Shown here: positions 17,076 to 27,417 of the stretch, one piece after another | How positions within the stretch are numbered: position 1 is the first letter of the stretch | How the letters are laid out: every line of letters starts with the position of its first letter | DNA from: Chloroflexota bacterium | GTDB taxonomy: Bacteria > Chloroflexota > JAJPGV01 | Reading direction: 5' to 3' | DNA length: 64,000 nt | Assembly: GCA_021325635.1 (NCBI GenBank) | Contig: JAJPGV010000027.1 | Span: forward strand, 98,566 to 162,565 | Program-made: the position numbers and the translations under genes | The notes under the pieces: generated by a model | What the model was told of the DNA's origin: nothing | What the model saw: the letters and a program-made list of their open reading frames with translations, nothing else | The model's database searches: none

Positions 17076-18056
17076 TCAGCGAAACTCCTTGAGGTGCGCG
17101 GTGGCGGCCGCGGTGCGCAGCTTGCGCAGGGCTTCGTTCTCGATCTGGCGCACGCGCTCGCGGGTTAGGCCCAGCTGCTCGCCGATCTTCTCCAGCGGGT
17201 ACACCTGTCCGTCGCCCAGGCCGAAGCGCAGCTGCAGGACCAGCCGCTCGCGGTTGCTGAGCGTTTCCTGCAGAGCGTGGTTGGCCTCCTCCTTCAGCGT
17301 GCGCTCGAAGGCGCGCTCCTCAGGGGCGATCGCGTTCTCATCCGGCAGCAGGTCGCCCAGCACGTCCGTCTCGTCCTCGCCCACGGGCGTTTCCAGGGAC
17401 ACTGGGGCCGCGGCGCTGCGCAGCATCTCGTCAAGCTCGACCACGGTCACGCCCAACTCCTGGGCCACCTCTTCCTCGGTCGGATCGCGGCCCAGGGTCT
17501 GTGTCAGCCGCTCTGTCGCGTCGCGCACCTTGGTAATCGCCTGGCCCATCAAGATGGGCAGGCGGATCGTTCGGCTGCGCTCCGCCAAGGCGCGGGTGAT
17601 CGCCTGGCGGATCCACCACGTGGCATAGGTCGAGAAGCGGTAGCCGCGGCGCCAGTCGAACTTCTGCACCGCCCGCATCAAGCCGATGTTGCCTTCCTGG
17701 ATCAGGTCCAGCAGCGAGAAGCCGCGACCTTGATACTTCTTGGCGATATTGACCACCAGGCGCAGGTTGGCGAGGATGAAATGCTGCATGGCATCCATAT
17801 CGCCGTCTTCAATGCGCTTGGCCAGGTCTACTTCCTGGGCGGCGGTGAGCAGCGGCACAGGCCGGATCTCACGCAGGTAGGTCGCCAGGGCGTCGTCCGC
17901 TCCCGGCTCTTCCTCAACCTCTTCGAGCTCGGCCTTCACCCGCGCATCGCGGAAGTCGATGTCCTCCACGATCCGCTCACCGTACGGCCCCTCAGCCTTC
18001 AAAGGGTCCTGCACGGCCATGTTTCGGTCCAAGTTGTTTTGTTTATCACTCATCAA
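17076..18056 (-). CDS. RNA polymerase sigma-70 factor, RpoD/SigA-like (short form)
   Basis: A 326-residue group 1/2 sigma factor. Region 1.2 is [22 protein letters not shown]; region 2 has [25 protein letters not shown] and [14 protein letters not shown]; region 3 has [15 protein letters not shown]; region 4 ends [20 protein letters not shown]. Region 1.1 is missing, unlike housekeeping sigmas of many bacteria. A second primary-type sigma is encoded at 58231-59421, so this one is probably an alternative SigB-like factor. Two consecutive ATGs (18056, 18053) are possible starts. It follows the methionine operon by 137 bp and may be cotranscribed or have its own promoter. Confidence 0.9.
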   Translation of the reverse strand: MMSDKQNNLDRNMAVQDPLKAEGPYGERIVEDIDFRDARVKAELEEVEEEPGADDALATYLREIRPVPLLTAAQEVDLAKRIEDGDMDAMQHFILANLRLVVNIAKKYQGRGFSLLDLIQEGNIGLMRAVQKFDWRRGYRFSTYATWWIRQAITRALAERSRTIRLPILMGQAITKVRDATERLTQTLGRDPTEEEVAQELGVTVVELDEMLRSAAAPVSLETPVGEDETDVLGDLLPDENAIAPEERAFERTLKEEANHALQETLSNRERLVLQLRFGLGDGQVYPLEKIGEQLGLTRERVRQIENEALRKLRTAAATAHLKEFR

Positions 18057-18193
18057 TAGATACGAACGAAGGCCCGCAAACGATGTGCCATCTCCCCCTA
18101 TTCATCATCTTCCAAAAGCTCGCGAGAGGCAATAGGCCTTCTGGCTGATAGCAGGGGACCTGAATGGCCCAAACGCAGGCTCCATGCCCGCGC

Positions 18194-19282
18194 TTAGCCC
18201 CAGACGCTGCGCGCCGTCCGAACGACCAGTTCCAGCTTGCGGCGCTGGTCGTCCCAGTCGATCGGGTTGCCCGTCGCGATGGGAGCAAAGCCGCACCCTG
18301 GGCTCAGCGCCAGCCGATCGAGCGGCACCTGCCGGGCCGCTTCCTCAATCCGCCGCCGCAGCAGGCCCGCGGACTCGAGCTCGGCGCGTCCGGCATCGAT
18401 CAGCCCCAGGACGACGGTCTTATCCGCTGGGACGAAGCGCAGCGGCTCGAATGCGCATCGTTCCGTGTCGCACCGCAGCAGAAAGCGATCGACGTCCAGT
18501 GCCCCAAACAGCGTTTCGGCTACCCGGTGCGCGCCAGCCTGAGCCAGCAAGCCGCCGCCGGCTTCACCACATACGTGCAGCCCGAGCGTGAGACCGGGGC
18601 GCCTCATGCCTGCCAGGCAGCTGTTGTCGGCTTCGACAGCCAGCTGCAGCCAGCGGTCCGCAGCGACACCTTCGGCCTGCATCTGCCGTAGCTCCGGGCC
18701 GGCGCAGCGGGCGTACCGCGGAGCGTCGAGCTGAAGGTAGGGCACGCCCAGCGCTGCCAGCGCCGAAAGCTCGTCCCGCACGATGCCCGCCAGATCGCGC
18801 AGCATGTCCTGCACGGCTGGATAGGCCGGGCCGCTGATCTCCGGCCGGAAGCAGGGCATGAACGTCGAGGGCGCGGGCAGCGTGACCTTGAAGGCGGCGC
18901 CGGCGTGGCGCTGCAGGAACTTGGCCTGCTCCAGGGCGAGCGGGCGGCGCCGCCGCAGCTTGCCGCACACGACGTACTCCTCGCTTGGCTCTGAGCTTCC
19001 GGCGCGTCCCGCCCATGGCGGCGAGACAGCGCGCCGCTCGAAACCTTCGATCCCTTCGGCCACGTCCGTCAGCCACCCCCCGCGGCGGAGCTCGCCATCC
19101 GTCAGGATGTCGATGCCCGTCTGGCGCTGAACCGCCAGGATCTCGAGGATGGCCCGATCCTCCTCGTAACGCAGGTCCGAGGGACCTATCTTGCCCTCGG
19201 CGAAGTCCGCCCGCGCCTTCAACAGGTCGGGAGGCCGGAGCAGGCTGCCAACCTGATCCGCCCGATAGGTGGCGCGGCTCAC
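18194..19282 (-). CDS. cobalamin-independent methionine synthase, core (C-terminal) domain protein 1
   Basis: A 362-residue TIM-barrel protein equivalent to the catalytic C-terminal half of MetE. Seen: YRADQVGSLLRPPDLL at the N-terminus and DILTDGELRRGGW. The zinc ligands are a His and Cys in LHVCGEA and a Cys in LSPGCGF, with an acidic candidate in CDTERCAFEPL. There is no N-terminal MetE domain. Such proteins transfer methyl groups to homocysteine, from methylfolate or other donors depending on subclass. It begins 1 bp after a second core-MetE gene, in an operon with metK and ahcY. Confidence 0.8.
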   Translation of the reverse strand: MSRATYRADQVGSLLRPPDLLKARADFAEGKIGPSDLRYEEDRAILEILAVQRQTGIDILTDGELRRGGWLTDVAEGIEGFERRAVSPPWAGRAGSSEPSEEYVVCGKLRRRRPLALEQAKFLQRHAGAAFKVTLPAPSTFMPCFRPEISGPAYPAVQDMLRDLAGIVRDELSALAALGVPYLQLDAPRYARCAGPELRQMQAEGVAADRWLQLAVEADNSCLAGMRRPGLTLGLHVCGEAGGGLLAQAGAHRVAETLFGALDVDRFLLRCDTERCAFEPLRFVPADKTVVLGLIDAGRAELESAGLLRRRIEEAARQVPLDRLALSPGCGFAPIATGNPIDWDDQRRKLELVVRTARSVWG

Positions 19283-19283
19283 G

Positions 19284-20354
19284 CTAGACGGCGCCGGCCG
19301 AAGGAGGCCGGCCGGTGATCTCGGTCCGAACCATTTCCGCTCCCGCCACCATCGCCCGGAGCTTGCGGAATGCCGCCTCCTGCGGCACGTGGCGCAGCCC
19401 GCAATCGGGATTCACGTACACACGTTCGGCCGGGAGGTAGTCGAGGACCTGGCGGATGCGCTGCGCCACCAGCTCCGGGGACTCCACCTCGGCGCTCTTC
19501 ACGTCGATGACGCCCACGCCCAGCTCGAACGGGAAGTCGTACTCGCGCAGCAGGTCGAGGTCGTCGGGCCCTTTGCGGGCGAACTCCAAGGTGAGCTGGT
19601 GCACGTGAGCATCCAAAATCGCCGGAAAGAGGTAGCGATAGCTGCCCTCGAAGTTGGGCTTGCCGTAGCGGTTGCCGTAGCAGATGTGCAGCCCTCGATG
19701 CGCCTCCACGCCGTCGAACAGGACGTTGATCGCCTGCACTCCCCAGCCAATGTCCTCGGGAAAGCCCGACAGGTACGGCTCGTCGGCCTGAACGTAGTCG
19801 GCGCCGGCAGCCACCAGCGTCTTGAGCTCGGCGTTCATGATCCGGGCGACGTCCATGGCCAGCTCACAGTCGCTGCCGTAGAACTCGTTGCGGACACGCC
19901 GCATCAGGGAAAACGGCCCGGTGACCGAATACTTGACACGCTTGGCAGTGTGCGTCCGTACGAAGCGGAACTCGTCGGTGAGCCGCAGCGTGCCCATCGG
20001 CAGGCGGTGCCGGACCACGCTGTCGTAGTAGTCGTAGAAGTACGGCTTGGCGCGCTGGTCGATCTCCACTCCCGGCATACGCGAGGTGAAGTAATCGATC
20101 ATATTGTCGCGCCGGAGCTCACCGTCGGAGACGATGTCGATGCCCGCCAGTTCCTGGTCTTTCAGCGCCGCCTTGACCACCACGTCGTGGATCTGGTCCA
20201 GGTACTCGCCCGACATGCGGCGCTGGAAATAGTCCGTCTTAGCCCGCTCCAGCCATTCGGGAATAGAGTAGGAGCCCACAACGGTCGTCGGCAGCAGCGG
20301 CAGAGCCGGCGCGACCTTCCCGGCCTCGGATTGATCGCTGATTGCTACGTGCAC
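19284..20354 (-). CDS. cobalamin-independent methionine synthase, core domain protein 2
   Basis: A 356-residue core-MetE protein, clearly a different subfamily from its neighbour. Seen: TTVVGSYSIPEWL, DIVSDGELRRDNMIDYF, QADEPYLSGFPED, zinc ligands in LHICYGNRYG, and VNPDCGLRHVP near the C-terminus with DVKSAEVESPE before it. It lacks the N-terminal half of MetE. Start GTG 20354; a CATACT on the minus strand 7 nt upstream resembles the short-leader promoters seen elsewhere in this window. It may make methionine from homocysteine in the metK/ahcY operon; the methyl donor is uncertain. Confidence 0.82.
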   Translation of the reverse strand: MHVAISDQSEAGKVAPALPLLPTTVVGSYSIPEWLERAKTDYFQRRMSGEYLDQIHDVVVKAALKDQELAGIDIVSDGELRRDNMIDYFTSRMPGVEIDQRAKPYFYDYYDSVVRHRLPMGTLRLTDEFRFVRTHTAKRVKYSVTGPFSLMRRVRNEFYGSDCELAMDVARIMNAELKTLVAAGADYVQADEPYLSGFPEDIGWGVQAINVLFDGVEAHRGLHICYGNRYGKPNFEGSYRYLFPAILDAHVHQLTLEFARKGPDDLDLLREYDFPFELGVGVIDVKSAEVESPELVAQRIRQVLDYLPAERVYVNPDCGLRHVPQEAAFRKLRAMVAGAEMVRTEITGRPPSAGAV

Positions 20355-20410
20355 CTGGCCGAGTATGACGGGAGCTGAGCGCTGTTCGGCGGTCGGCTCG
20401 AGCGGCGCCC

Positions 20411-21646
20411 TTACTTCAGGCCGGCCGCGGTGGCCAGCGCGTGGGCCTTGTCGGTCTCTTCCCAGGGCAGCTCCACGTCGGTGCGGCCGAAGTGGCCGTA
20501 GGCGGCGGTGGGCTGGTAGATAGGCCGGCGCAAGCGCAGGTCGCGGATGATCGCCGCCGGACGAAAATCGAAGTGCTCCAGCACCAGCTCGGTGATGCGC
20601 TCCTTGGCAACGTGCTCGGTGCCAAACGTCTCACAGAAGACCGAGAGGGGGCGGGCAACGCCGATGGCGTAGGCGATCTGCATCTCGAAGCGGTCGGCCA
20701 GGCCGGCGGCGACCACGTTCTTGGCTACGTAGCGGGCCATGTACGACGCCGAGCGATCGACCTTTGTCGGATCCTTCCCCGAGAAGGCGCCGCCGCCGTG
20801 CCGGGCCATGCCACCGTAGGTATCCACGATGATCTTTCGTCCCGTCAGCCCCGAATCGCCCTGGGGACCGCCGGTTACGAACCTGCCGGTGGGGTTGACG
20901 TAGTACTTCGTGCGGGCATCGGGGCCGACGCCGGAGCCGGCCTGCACCTTGGTCAGCACCGGCGTGATGACCAGCTCCTTCACGTCGTGGAAGATCTGGT
21001 CGTGGCTCGGCTGCGGGTCGTGCTGCGTCGAGATCACGAGCGTATCCAGGCGGATCGGCTTGCCGTGCGAGTACTCGACCGTCACCTGGCTCTTGCCGTC
21101 CGGCCGCAGGTAGGGCAGCTGCTTCTGCTTGCGGACGCGGGCCAGCTGGCGCACCAGCTCGTGAGCCACGGCAATGGTCATCGGCATGAGCTCCGGCGTC
21201 TCGTTGCAGGCGAAGCCAATCATCATGCCCTGGTCGCCGGCACCAATGGCATCGATCTCGTCCTCGGACATCTCGCCGGTCTTCGCCTCGAGCGCTCGAT
21301 CCACGCCCATGGCGATGTCAGGCGACTGCTTGTCCAGCGCAACGCTCACGCCGCACGTATGCGCGTCGAAGCCATAGTCGGAATGGTCGTAGCCGATGTT
21401 GGCGATGGTGGAGCGCACGATGCCGGGAATGTCGGCGTAGCCGCTGGTCGTGATCTCGCCCATCACCAGCACCAGTCCGGTGGTGCAGGCCGTCTCGCAG
21501 GCCACGCGCGACATCGGATCCTGCGCCAGCAGCGCGTCGAGCACGCCGTCGGAGATCTGATCGCAGATCTTGTCGGGGTGGCCCTCGGTCACGCTCTCGC
21601 TGGTGAAAAAGCTCTGCTTGGCTTCGGTAAACGTCGTTCCGCTCAT
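20411..21646 (-). CDS. metK: S-adenosylmethionine synthetase
   Basis: A 411-residue enzyme making SAM from methionine and ATP. Seen: [19 protein letters not shown] near the N-terminus, [16 protein letters not shown], and the phosphate-binding loop [16 protein letters not shown]. Length is within the bacterial range. ATG 21646 is chosen because the MetK family starts here; the frame is open 99 bases upstream without homology. It lies 77 bp after ahcY, in a spacer holding a REP-like element. I looked for a SAM riboswitch in that spacer and saw none. Confidence 0.97.
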   Translation of the reverse strand: MSGTTFTEAKQSFFTSESVTEGHPDKICDQISDGVLDALLAQDPMSRVACETACTTGLVLVMGEITTSGYADIPGIVRSTIANIGYDHSDYGFDAHTCGVSVALDKQSPDIAMGVDRALEAKTGEMSEDEIDAIGAGDQGMMIGFACNETPELMPMTIAVAHELVRQLARVRKQKQLPYLRPDGKSQVTVEYSHGKPIRLDTLVISTQHDPQPSHDQIFHDVKELVITPVLTKVQAGSGVGPDARTKYYVNPTGRFVTGGPQGDSGLTGRKIIVDTYGGMARHGGGAFSGKDPTKVDRSASYMARYVAKNVVAAGLADRFEMQIAYAIGVARPLSVFCETFGTEHVAKERITELVLEHFDFRPAAIIRDLRLRRPIYQPTAAYGHFGRTDVELPWEETDKAHALATAAGLK

Positions 21647-21650
21647 GTGT

Positions 21651-21680
21651 TCATGCCGAGTAGCGAGGGCCGAGCGAAGT
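21651..21680. repeat. REP-like intergenic element, copy 1
   Basis: TCATGCCGAG followed after 11 nt by CGAGCGAAG, between ahcY and metK. The same two blocks occur at 27336-27360 with shorter spacing. It resembles the dispersed GTCATTCTGAGC-type intergenic element I recall from Chloroflexota genomes. Confidence 0.4.
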
Positions 21681-21723
21681 GCCGGAACAGCCCGGGCAAT
21701 GCGCTCATCGTCTCGCGACCGCG

Positions 21724-23001
<1,278 letters not shown>

Positions 23002-23060
23002 TTAGGCTCCTCGTAAGCGCGGAATCAGCGCGCGGCGGTTCCAATCGAGCTTGGCGGGCA

Positions 23061-24014
23061 TTAATTGCCCGCCAATGAGCTTACCTGCAATGCCTCGAAT
23101 ATCGGCTCGCCGTCGGCATCGGTAAAGTGCCGGAAGTGATCGGCGCGCTGTTCGATCTCGTCCATGGTCAGGGTCCGCAGCCGGTCAACCGAGTAGTCCT
23201 CGATAGTGAAGCTGGCCACGGTGCTGCCGTGGACGACAGCTCGTTTCATCGCCGACAAAGAATACTCTCCGGCTCGATCCAGGTAGCCTAAAAAGCCCGC
23301 CGCGAAGGTGTCGCCCGCCCCGGTTGGGTCCTTGACGACTTCCAACGGATAGGCTGGCGAGAAGAAGTAGGTGCGGTCGGCGAACAGCGCGGCGCCGTAC
23401 TCGCCCTTCTTCGCCAGCACCACCTTGGGGCCGAGCGCCAGGATCGTCCGAGCAGCCGTTACGAGCGAGAACGTCTCGGCGTACTGCAGCGCCTCGCCTT
23501 CGTTCATCAGCACCACGTCGACCTTGCTGATGACCTCGGTCAGCTTCGGCTTATTGCTCGATATCCAGAAGTTCATGCTGTCCAGGACCTTGAGCTTCGG
23601 CCGGCGCACCTGCTCCAGCACCTTCAGTTGGAGCACCGGGTCGATGTTGGCCAGGAACAGACACTCGGCATCACGATAGTCTTCGGGCAGCACCGGGTCG
23701 AACTCCGCGAACAGGCCGAGCTGAGTGTCCAGCGTCTGGGCATTGTTCAGGTTGTCGTACTCGTAGCGCCCCGCCCAGTGGAACGTCTGCCCGTGACGCC
23801 GCTGCAGGCCCGTTAGGTCGACGCCGCGGCCCCGCAGGAACTCGACGTGCTCCTCGGGGAAGTCGTCGCCAACGACAGCCACCAGCTTGACGTTGGTGTA
23901 CAGACTGGCCGCGGTGGAGAAGTAGGTGGCCGCCCCACCCAACGCGTTCTCCACCCGGCCAAAGGGCGTCTCGACCGTGTCGAGCGCCACCGATCCAACG
24001 ACCAGGATGCTCAT
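23061..24014 (-). CDS. PfkB-family kinase, candidate adenosine kinase
   Basis: A 317-residue ribokinase-fold protein. Seen: the N-terminal ILVVGSVALDTVETPFG, ALGGAATYFSTAASLY with the substrate-binding Gly-Gly, and the C-terminal PfkB signature KDPTGAGDTFAAGFLGYL with the catalytic Asp. The family phosphorylates sugars or nucleosides. Its place between folD-like and ahcY genes argues for adenosine or a related nucleoside as substrate, which would pull SAH hydrolysis forward; this is inference. ATG 24014 has GGAGG 7 nt upstream. Confidence 0.8.
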   Translation of the reverse strand: MSILVVGSVALDTVETPFGRVENALGGAATYFSTAASLYTNVKLVAVVGDDFPEEHVEFLRGRGVDLTGLQRRHGQTFHWAGRYEYDNLNNAQTLDTQLGLFAEFDPVLPEDYRDAECLFLANIDPVLQLKVLEQVRRPKLKVLDSMNFWISSNKPKLTEVISKVDVVLMNEGEALQYAETFSLVTAARTILALGPKVVLAKKGEYGAALFADRTYFFSPAYPLEVVKDPTGAGDTFAAGFLGYLDRAGEYSLSAMKRAVVHGSTVASFTIEDYSVDRLRTLTMDEIEQRADHFRHFTDADGEPIFEALQVSSLAGN

Positions 24015-24066
24015 ATGGCTGCCTCCGCACCGCGCATCTGGAATTGGGAGCCGGAATGCTGTTTGT

Positions 24067-24927
24067 TCACTGACCCTGCGCCTTATGCTGTCTTATCGTC
24101 GCTTCCACGACGTTGCGTACCAGGACCGCGGCGGTCACCGGACCAGTGCCGCCGGGCACCGGTGTGATGGCGCCGGCCACCGCGGCCACGGCATCGAAGT
24201 CTACGTCGCCACGCATGCCGTGCGGCGTCATGCTCACACCGAAGTCGATGACCACCGCGCCGGGCTGCACCATGCCGGCCGAGACCAACCCCGGCTGGCC
24301 GGCGGCGCTGACCAGGACGTCCGCCTGGCGGGTCATCGACGCCAGGTCACGCGTCTGGCGATGACAAATCGTCACCGTGGCGCCGGCCTGGGTCAGCAGC
24401 GTCGCCATCGGCCAGCCGACCACGGCGCTGCGGCCGATCACCACGGCTCGCTTGCCCTCGACCGAGATCCCATAGTGCCGCAGGATCTCCATGCCGCCCA
24501 GCGGCGTGGCCGGGATCGACTTTGGCTTGCCCAGAGCCAGGCGGCCGACGTTCGTGCTGGAAATCCCCTCGATGTCCTTATCCGGCGGCAGCGCGTCCTG
24601 CGCGGCGATGAGGCTAAGACTGTGCGGCAGGGGCGTCGGCAGCAGGATGCCCTGCACTTCGGGATCATGGGCCAGCCGCTGTATGGCCGCGATCAGGTCA
24701 TCTGTCGTGGCGCCTTGCGTCAGCTGCACCCGGCGACTATCGATGCCTACATGGGCAAAGGCGCGCTCCACCGACCCGATGTACACGTGCGCCGCCGAGT
24801 CTTCGGCGGCCAGGATGATGGCCACGTGAGGCGGGTTGGCGCCCGCGCCGCACAACTCCTGGATCTGGTCCTTGACGGACGCCCTGATGGCCGCGGCAAC
24901 GGCGTCGCCCTTCAACAAGGTGGTCAA
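24067..24927 (-). CDS. FolD-like methylenetetrahydrofolate dehydrogenase/cyclohydrolase with altered active site
   Basis: A 286-residue FolD homologue: KDIEGISSTNVGRL, the Rossmann GRSAVVGWPMATLL, VLVSAAGQPG and TPVPGGTGPVT match the family, and its length is standard. However, the catalytic Lys of the Y-x3-K motif is Val53 (YIGSVER), the Gln of QLPLP is Pro97 (LLPTPLP), and the Asp of KDVDG is Glu120. In E. coli FolD these positions (Lys56, Gln98, Asp121) are needed for catalysis, the Lys mainly for the cyclohydrolase. It may be a dehydrogenase only or have a new role. It heads the methyl-cycle operon from TTG 24927, diverging from lysR. Confidence 0.78.
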   Translation of the reverse strand: MTTLLKGDAVAAAIRASVKDQIQELCGAGANPPHVAIILAAEDSAAHVYIGSVERAFAHVGIDSRRVQLTQGATTDDLIAAIQRLAHDPEVQGILLPTPLPHSLSLIAAQDALPPDKDIEGISSTNVGRLALGKPKSIPATPLGGMEILRHYGISVEGKRAVVIGRSAVVGWPMATLLTQAGATVTICHRQTRDLASMTRQADVLVSAAGQPGLVSAGMVQPGAVVIDFGVSMTPHGMRGDVDFDAVAAVAGAITPVPGGTGPVTAAVLVRNVVEATIRQHKAQGQ

Positions 24928-24989
24928 CCTTATAACTATCCGCTATCCGCGACGATTAGCGCCTCATAATCTTTTCCTCGCTCTTCCAT

Positions 24990-24995
24990 TACACT
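24990..24995 (+). promoter_or_regulatory. -10 box for the lysR gene
   Basis: TACACT ends 6 nt before ATG 25002, so transcription would start at or next to the A of the start codon. It lies in the 74-bp divergent gap with the folD-like gene. Confidence 0.5.
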
Positions 24996-25001
24996 CCACT
25001 T

Positions 25002-25889
25002 ATGAATCTCGCCCGGCTGGAGATTTTCTGCGAGGTGGTCGACCGCGGTGGCTTCACCGCCGCTGCCGAACAGCTTTCGCTCACCCAGTCGGCCGTCAGC
25101 CAGTACGTCAAAGCCCTCGAGGACCAGGTGGGCAACGAGCTCCTGGTGCGTGAAGGCCGGCGCGTCTACCCCACCGAGGCCGGAACGGTCATCTACCAGG
25201 CCTCGCGGGAGATCTCGCGCATCTGGGAGGAGGCTCGGGTAACCCTGCAGGAGCTGCAAGGCGCCGAAGCGGGCGCCAGCCGCGTTGGCGCATCGACACC
25301 GGCCGACTACTTCCTGGCGCCGATGATTGCCCGCTTCCAGCGCGATCACCCCAAAGCCCGCGTCGTGCTCAGCGTGGACCGGCCGGAGCGCGTTATCGAT
25401 CACGTGGCCCGTGGCGAGCTGGACTTCGGCTTCGTGGCGGCGACTACCCTGCCGCCGGAGCTGCTGGCGCAGCCCGTGCGCCAGGAGGAGCTCGTCGTCG
25501 TAGCGGCCCCCGACCATCCGCTGGCAGCCCGCCTCAGCGTCGAACGGATCGAGCTGCTGCGCCAGCCATTCATCTGCGCGCCAACCGGCGCCCAGCAGCG
25601 GGCCATCGTCGATGCGCAGCTGCAGGCGTTGGGCATGGACGGCAGGCTGGTCGGCCTGGAGCTCGACAGCCCCGAGGCGGCCAAGCTGGCCGTGCTCAAC
25701 GGCGCCGGGATTGCCATCCTCTTTCGGTGCTGTGTGGAGCGCGAGCTGGCCAGTGGCGCCCTCAAGCAGGTGCACGTCGGGGGGCTGTCGATGCACCACA
25801 GCATCCAGCTCATCAACCGTCCCAAGCGCCGCTTCTCCCCGCTCATGCGCCAGCTGCTGGACTACCTCATGCTCCAGGCCGCGGCGTGA
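25002..25889 (+). CDS. LysR-family transcriptional regulator
   Basis: A 295-residue LTTR. The winged helix-turn-helix spans residues 1-60 (FCEVVDRGGFTAAAEQLSLTQSAVSQYVKALEDQVG), followed by a linker helix. The periplasmic-binding-like effector domain begins near residue 90 (RVGASTPADYFLAPMI) and ends in LINRPKRRFSPLMRQLL. It is divergent from the folD-led methyl-cycle operon across 74 bp, the classic LTTR arrangement, so that operon is the most likely target. The effector could be a C1 or sulfur metabolite. rarA follows after 4 bp. Confidence 0.9.
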   Translation: MNLARLEIFCEVVDRGGFTAAAEQLSLTQSAVSQYVKALEDQVGNELLVREGRRVYPTEAGTVIYQASREISRIWEEARVTLQELQGAEAGASRVGASTPADYFLAPMIARFQRDHPKARVVLSVDRPERVIDHVARGELDFGFVAATTLPPELLAQPVRQEELVVVAAPDHPLAARLSVERIELLRQPFICAPTGAQQRAIVDAQLQALGMDGRLVGLELDSPEAAKLAVLNGAGIAILFRCCVERELASGALKQVHVGGLSMHHSIQLINRPKRRFSPLMRQLLDYLMLQAAA

Positions 25890-25893
25890 CGTC

Positions 25894-27306
25894 GTGAAAC
25901 GCCCACCCACCCGAGCGCAAGCGGCGCTGTTCGAGGAGGCCAGCCTGGCCCGTTCGGAGGCCGGGCTTACCGGCCAGCCCCTGGCCGCCCGGCTGAGGCC
26001 CAGGTCACTCGAAGAGTTCGTCGGACAGGAGCACGTCATCGGCCCGGGTCGCGTGCTGCGGCTGGCCATCGAGCGCGATCAGCTCAGCTCGATCATCTTC
26101 TGGGGCCCACCCGGGTCCGGCAAGACCACCCTGGCCGAGATCATCGCCCGCCTGACCAAGTCCAACTTCGCTGCGCTCAGCGCCGTGTCGGCCGGCGTAG
26201 CCGACCTGCGCAAGGTCATCGACCAGGCTGCCGAGCTGAGGCGGGGCGGCGTGCGCACGGTGCTGTTCATCGACGAGATTCACCGCTTCAGCAAATCGCA
26301 GCAGGATGCGGTGCTGCAGGCAGTCGAAAGCGGGATCATCACCCTGGTCGGAGCCACCACCGAGAACCCCAGCTTCGAGGTCAACTCGGCGCTGCTCTCC
26401 CGCTGCCGCGTGTTCACGCTGCGGCCGCTTACCGACGAGCAGGTAGACACGATTGTCGAGCGCGGGCTGCGGGAGCTGGGCGCAGGCATCGAGCCAGCAG
26501 CGCGCTCGTTCCTGGTGCGCATGGCCCATGGAGACGCGCGGGTGGCGCTGAACGCCCTCGAGCTGGCCTGGGCGGCAGTCAGCTCAGGCGGCGCGGCCGA
26601 GGGTTCCGGGGGCATTGCCCTGAGCGTGGTCGAAGACGCTATGCAGCATCGCGCCCTGCAGTACGACCGCCAGGGCGACCAGCACTACGACGTCATCTCG
26701 GCCTTCATCAAGAGCGTTCGAGGGTCCGACCCCGATGCCGCCGTCTACTGGCTGGCGCGCATGCTGGAAGCCGGCGAGGACCCACTGTTCGTGGTGCGGC
26801 GCATGGTGATCCTGGCGGCCGAAGACGTCGGCCTGGCCGATCCGCAGGCGCTCAGCGTAGCCGTAGCCGCGCAGCAAGCCGTGCATTTCATCGGCATGCC
26901 CGAAGGCTTTCTGCCGCTGGCCGAGTGCGCGCTGTACCTGGCCCTCGCGCCCAAGAGCAATTCCGCCCTACGTGCCTACCAGGCAGCCGCGCAAGACGTG
27001 GCCGTCACTGGCAGCCAGCCGGTCCCTCTGCATCTGCGCAACGCCGTCACCGGACTGATGGCCCGAGAAGGTTACGGCCACGGCTACATGTACGCTCACG
27101 AATACAATCCCTCGCTGCGGCGGGAGTCTGCCGACTTGCCGCCGGCGCAGCAGCTGCAGCACTACCTCCCTGCCGACCTGGCCGGCCACCACTACTACGC
27201 GCCCGGCGATCAGGGCTTCGAAACCAAGCTCAAGCGCTGGATCGAAGAGCGCCGCTCCCACGAATCCTCTCCTCGACCCACCGACGAGCCCTCCTCGGAA
27301 AGCTAA
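25894..27306 (+). CDS. rarA: replication-associated recombination protein A (MgsA/RarA AAA+ ATPase)
   Basis: A 470-residue clamp-loader-like AAA+ ATPase acting at stalled replication forks. Seen: PLAARLRPRSLEEFVGQEHVIGPG, Walker A WGPPGSGKTTLAE, Walker B LFIDEIHRFSK, sensor-1 GATTENPSFEVN, and the RarA C-terminal tetramerisation region (QYDRQGDQHYDVISAFIKS, MPEGFLPLAEC, GYMYAHEYN). Start GTG 25894, 4 nt after the lysR stop. An ORF in the same frame is open further upstream but overlaps lysR. The final ~20 residues are a Ser/Pro/Glu-rich tail. Confidence 0.92.
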   Translation: MKRPPTRAQAALFEEASLARSEAGLTGQPLAARLRPRSLEEFVGQEHVIGPGRVLRLAIERDQLSSIIFWGPPGSGKTTLAEIIARLTKSNFAALSAVSAGVADLRKVIDQAAELRRGGVRTVLFIDEIHRFSKSQQDAVLQAVESGIITLVGATTENPSFEVNSALLSRCRVFTLRPLTDEQVDTIVERGLRELGAGIEPAARSFLVRMAHGDARVALNALELAWAAVSSGGAAEGSGGIALSVVEDAMQHRALQYDRQGDQHYDVISAFIKSVRGSDPDAAVYWLARMLEAGEDPLFVVRRMVILAAEDVGLADPQALSVAVAAQQAVHFIGMPEGFLPLAECALYLALAPKSNSALRAYQAAAQDVAVTGSQPVPLHLRNAVTGLMAREGYGHGYMYAHEYNPSLRRESADLPPAQQLQHYLPADLAGHHYYAPGDQGFETKLKRWIEERRSHESSPRPTDEPSSES

Positions 27307-27335
27307 TTTAGCTCCTTAGCGCACCCATCAGCCTG

Positions 27336-27360
27336 TCATGCCGAGCGTCGAGCGAAGCAT
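27336..27360. repeat. REP-like intergenic element, copy 2
   Basis: TCATGCCGAG joined to CGAGCGAAG by three bases, downstream of rarA; the same blocks occur at 21651-21680. It directly precedes an inverted repeat, AGCATCC (27357-27363) with GGATGCT (27384-27390), which could end transcription between the convergent genes. Confidence 0.4.
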
Positions 27361-27417
27361 CCCCTCTTAGCTCGCCTGAAAACGGATGCTCCGCGAGCAG
27401 CGGAGAACACCGCGACC

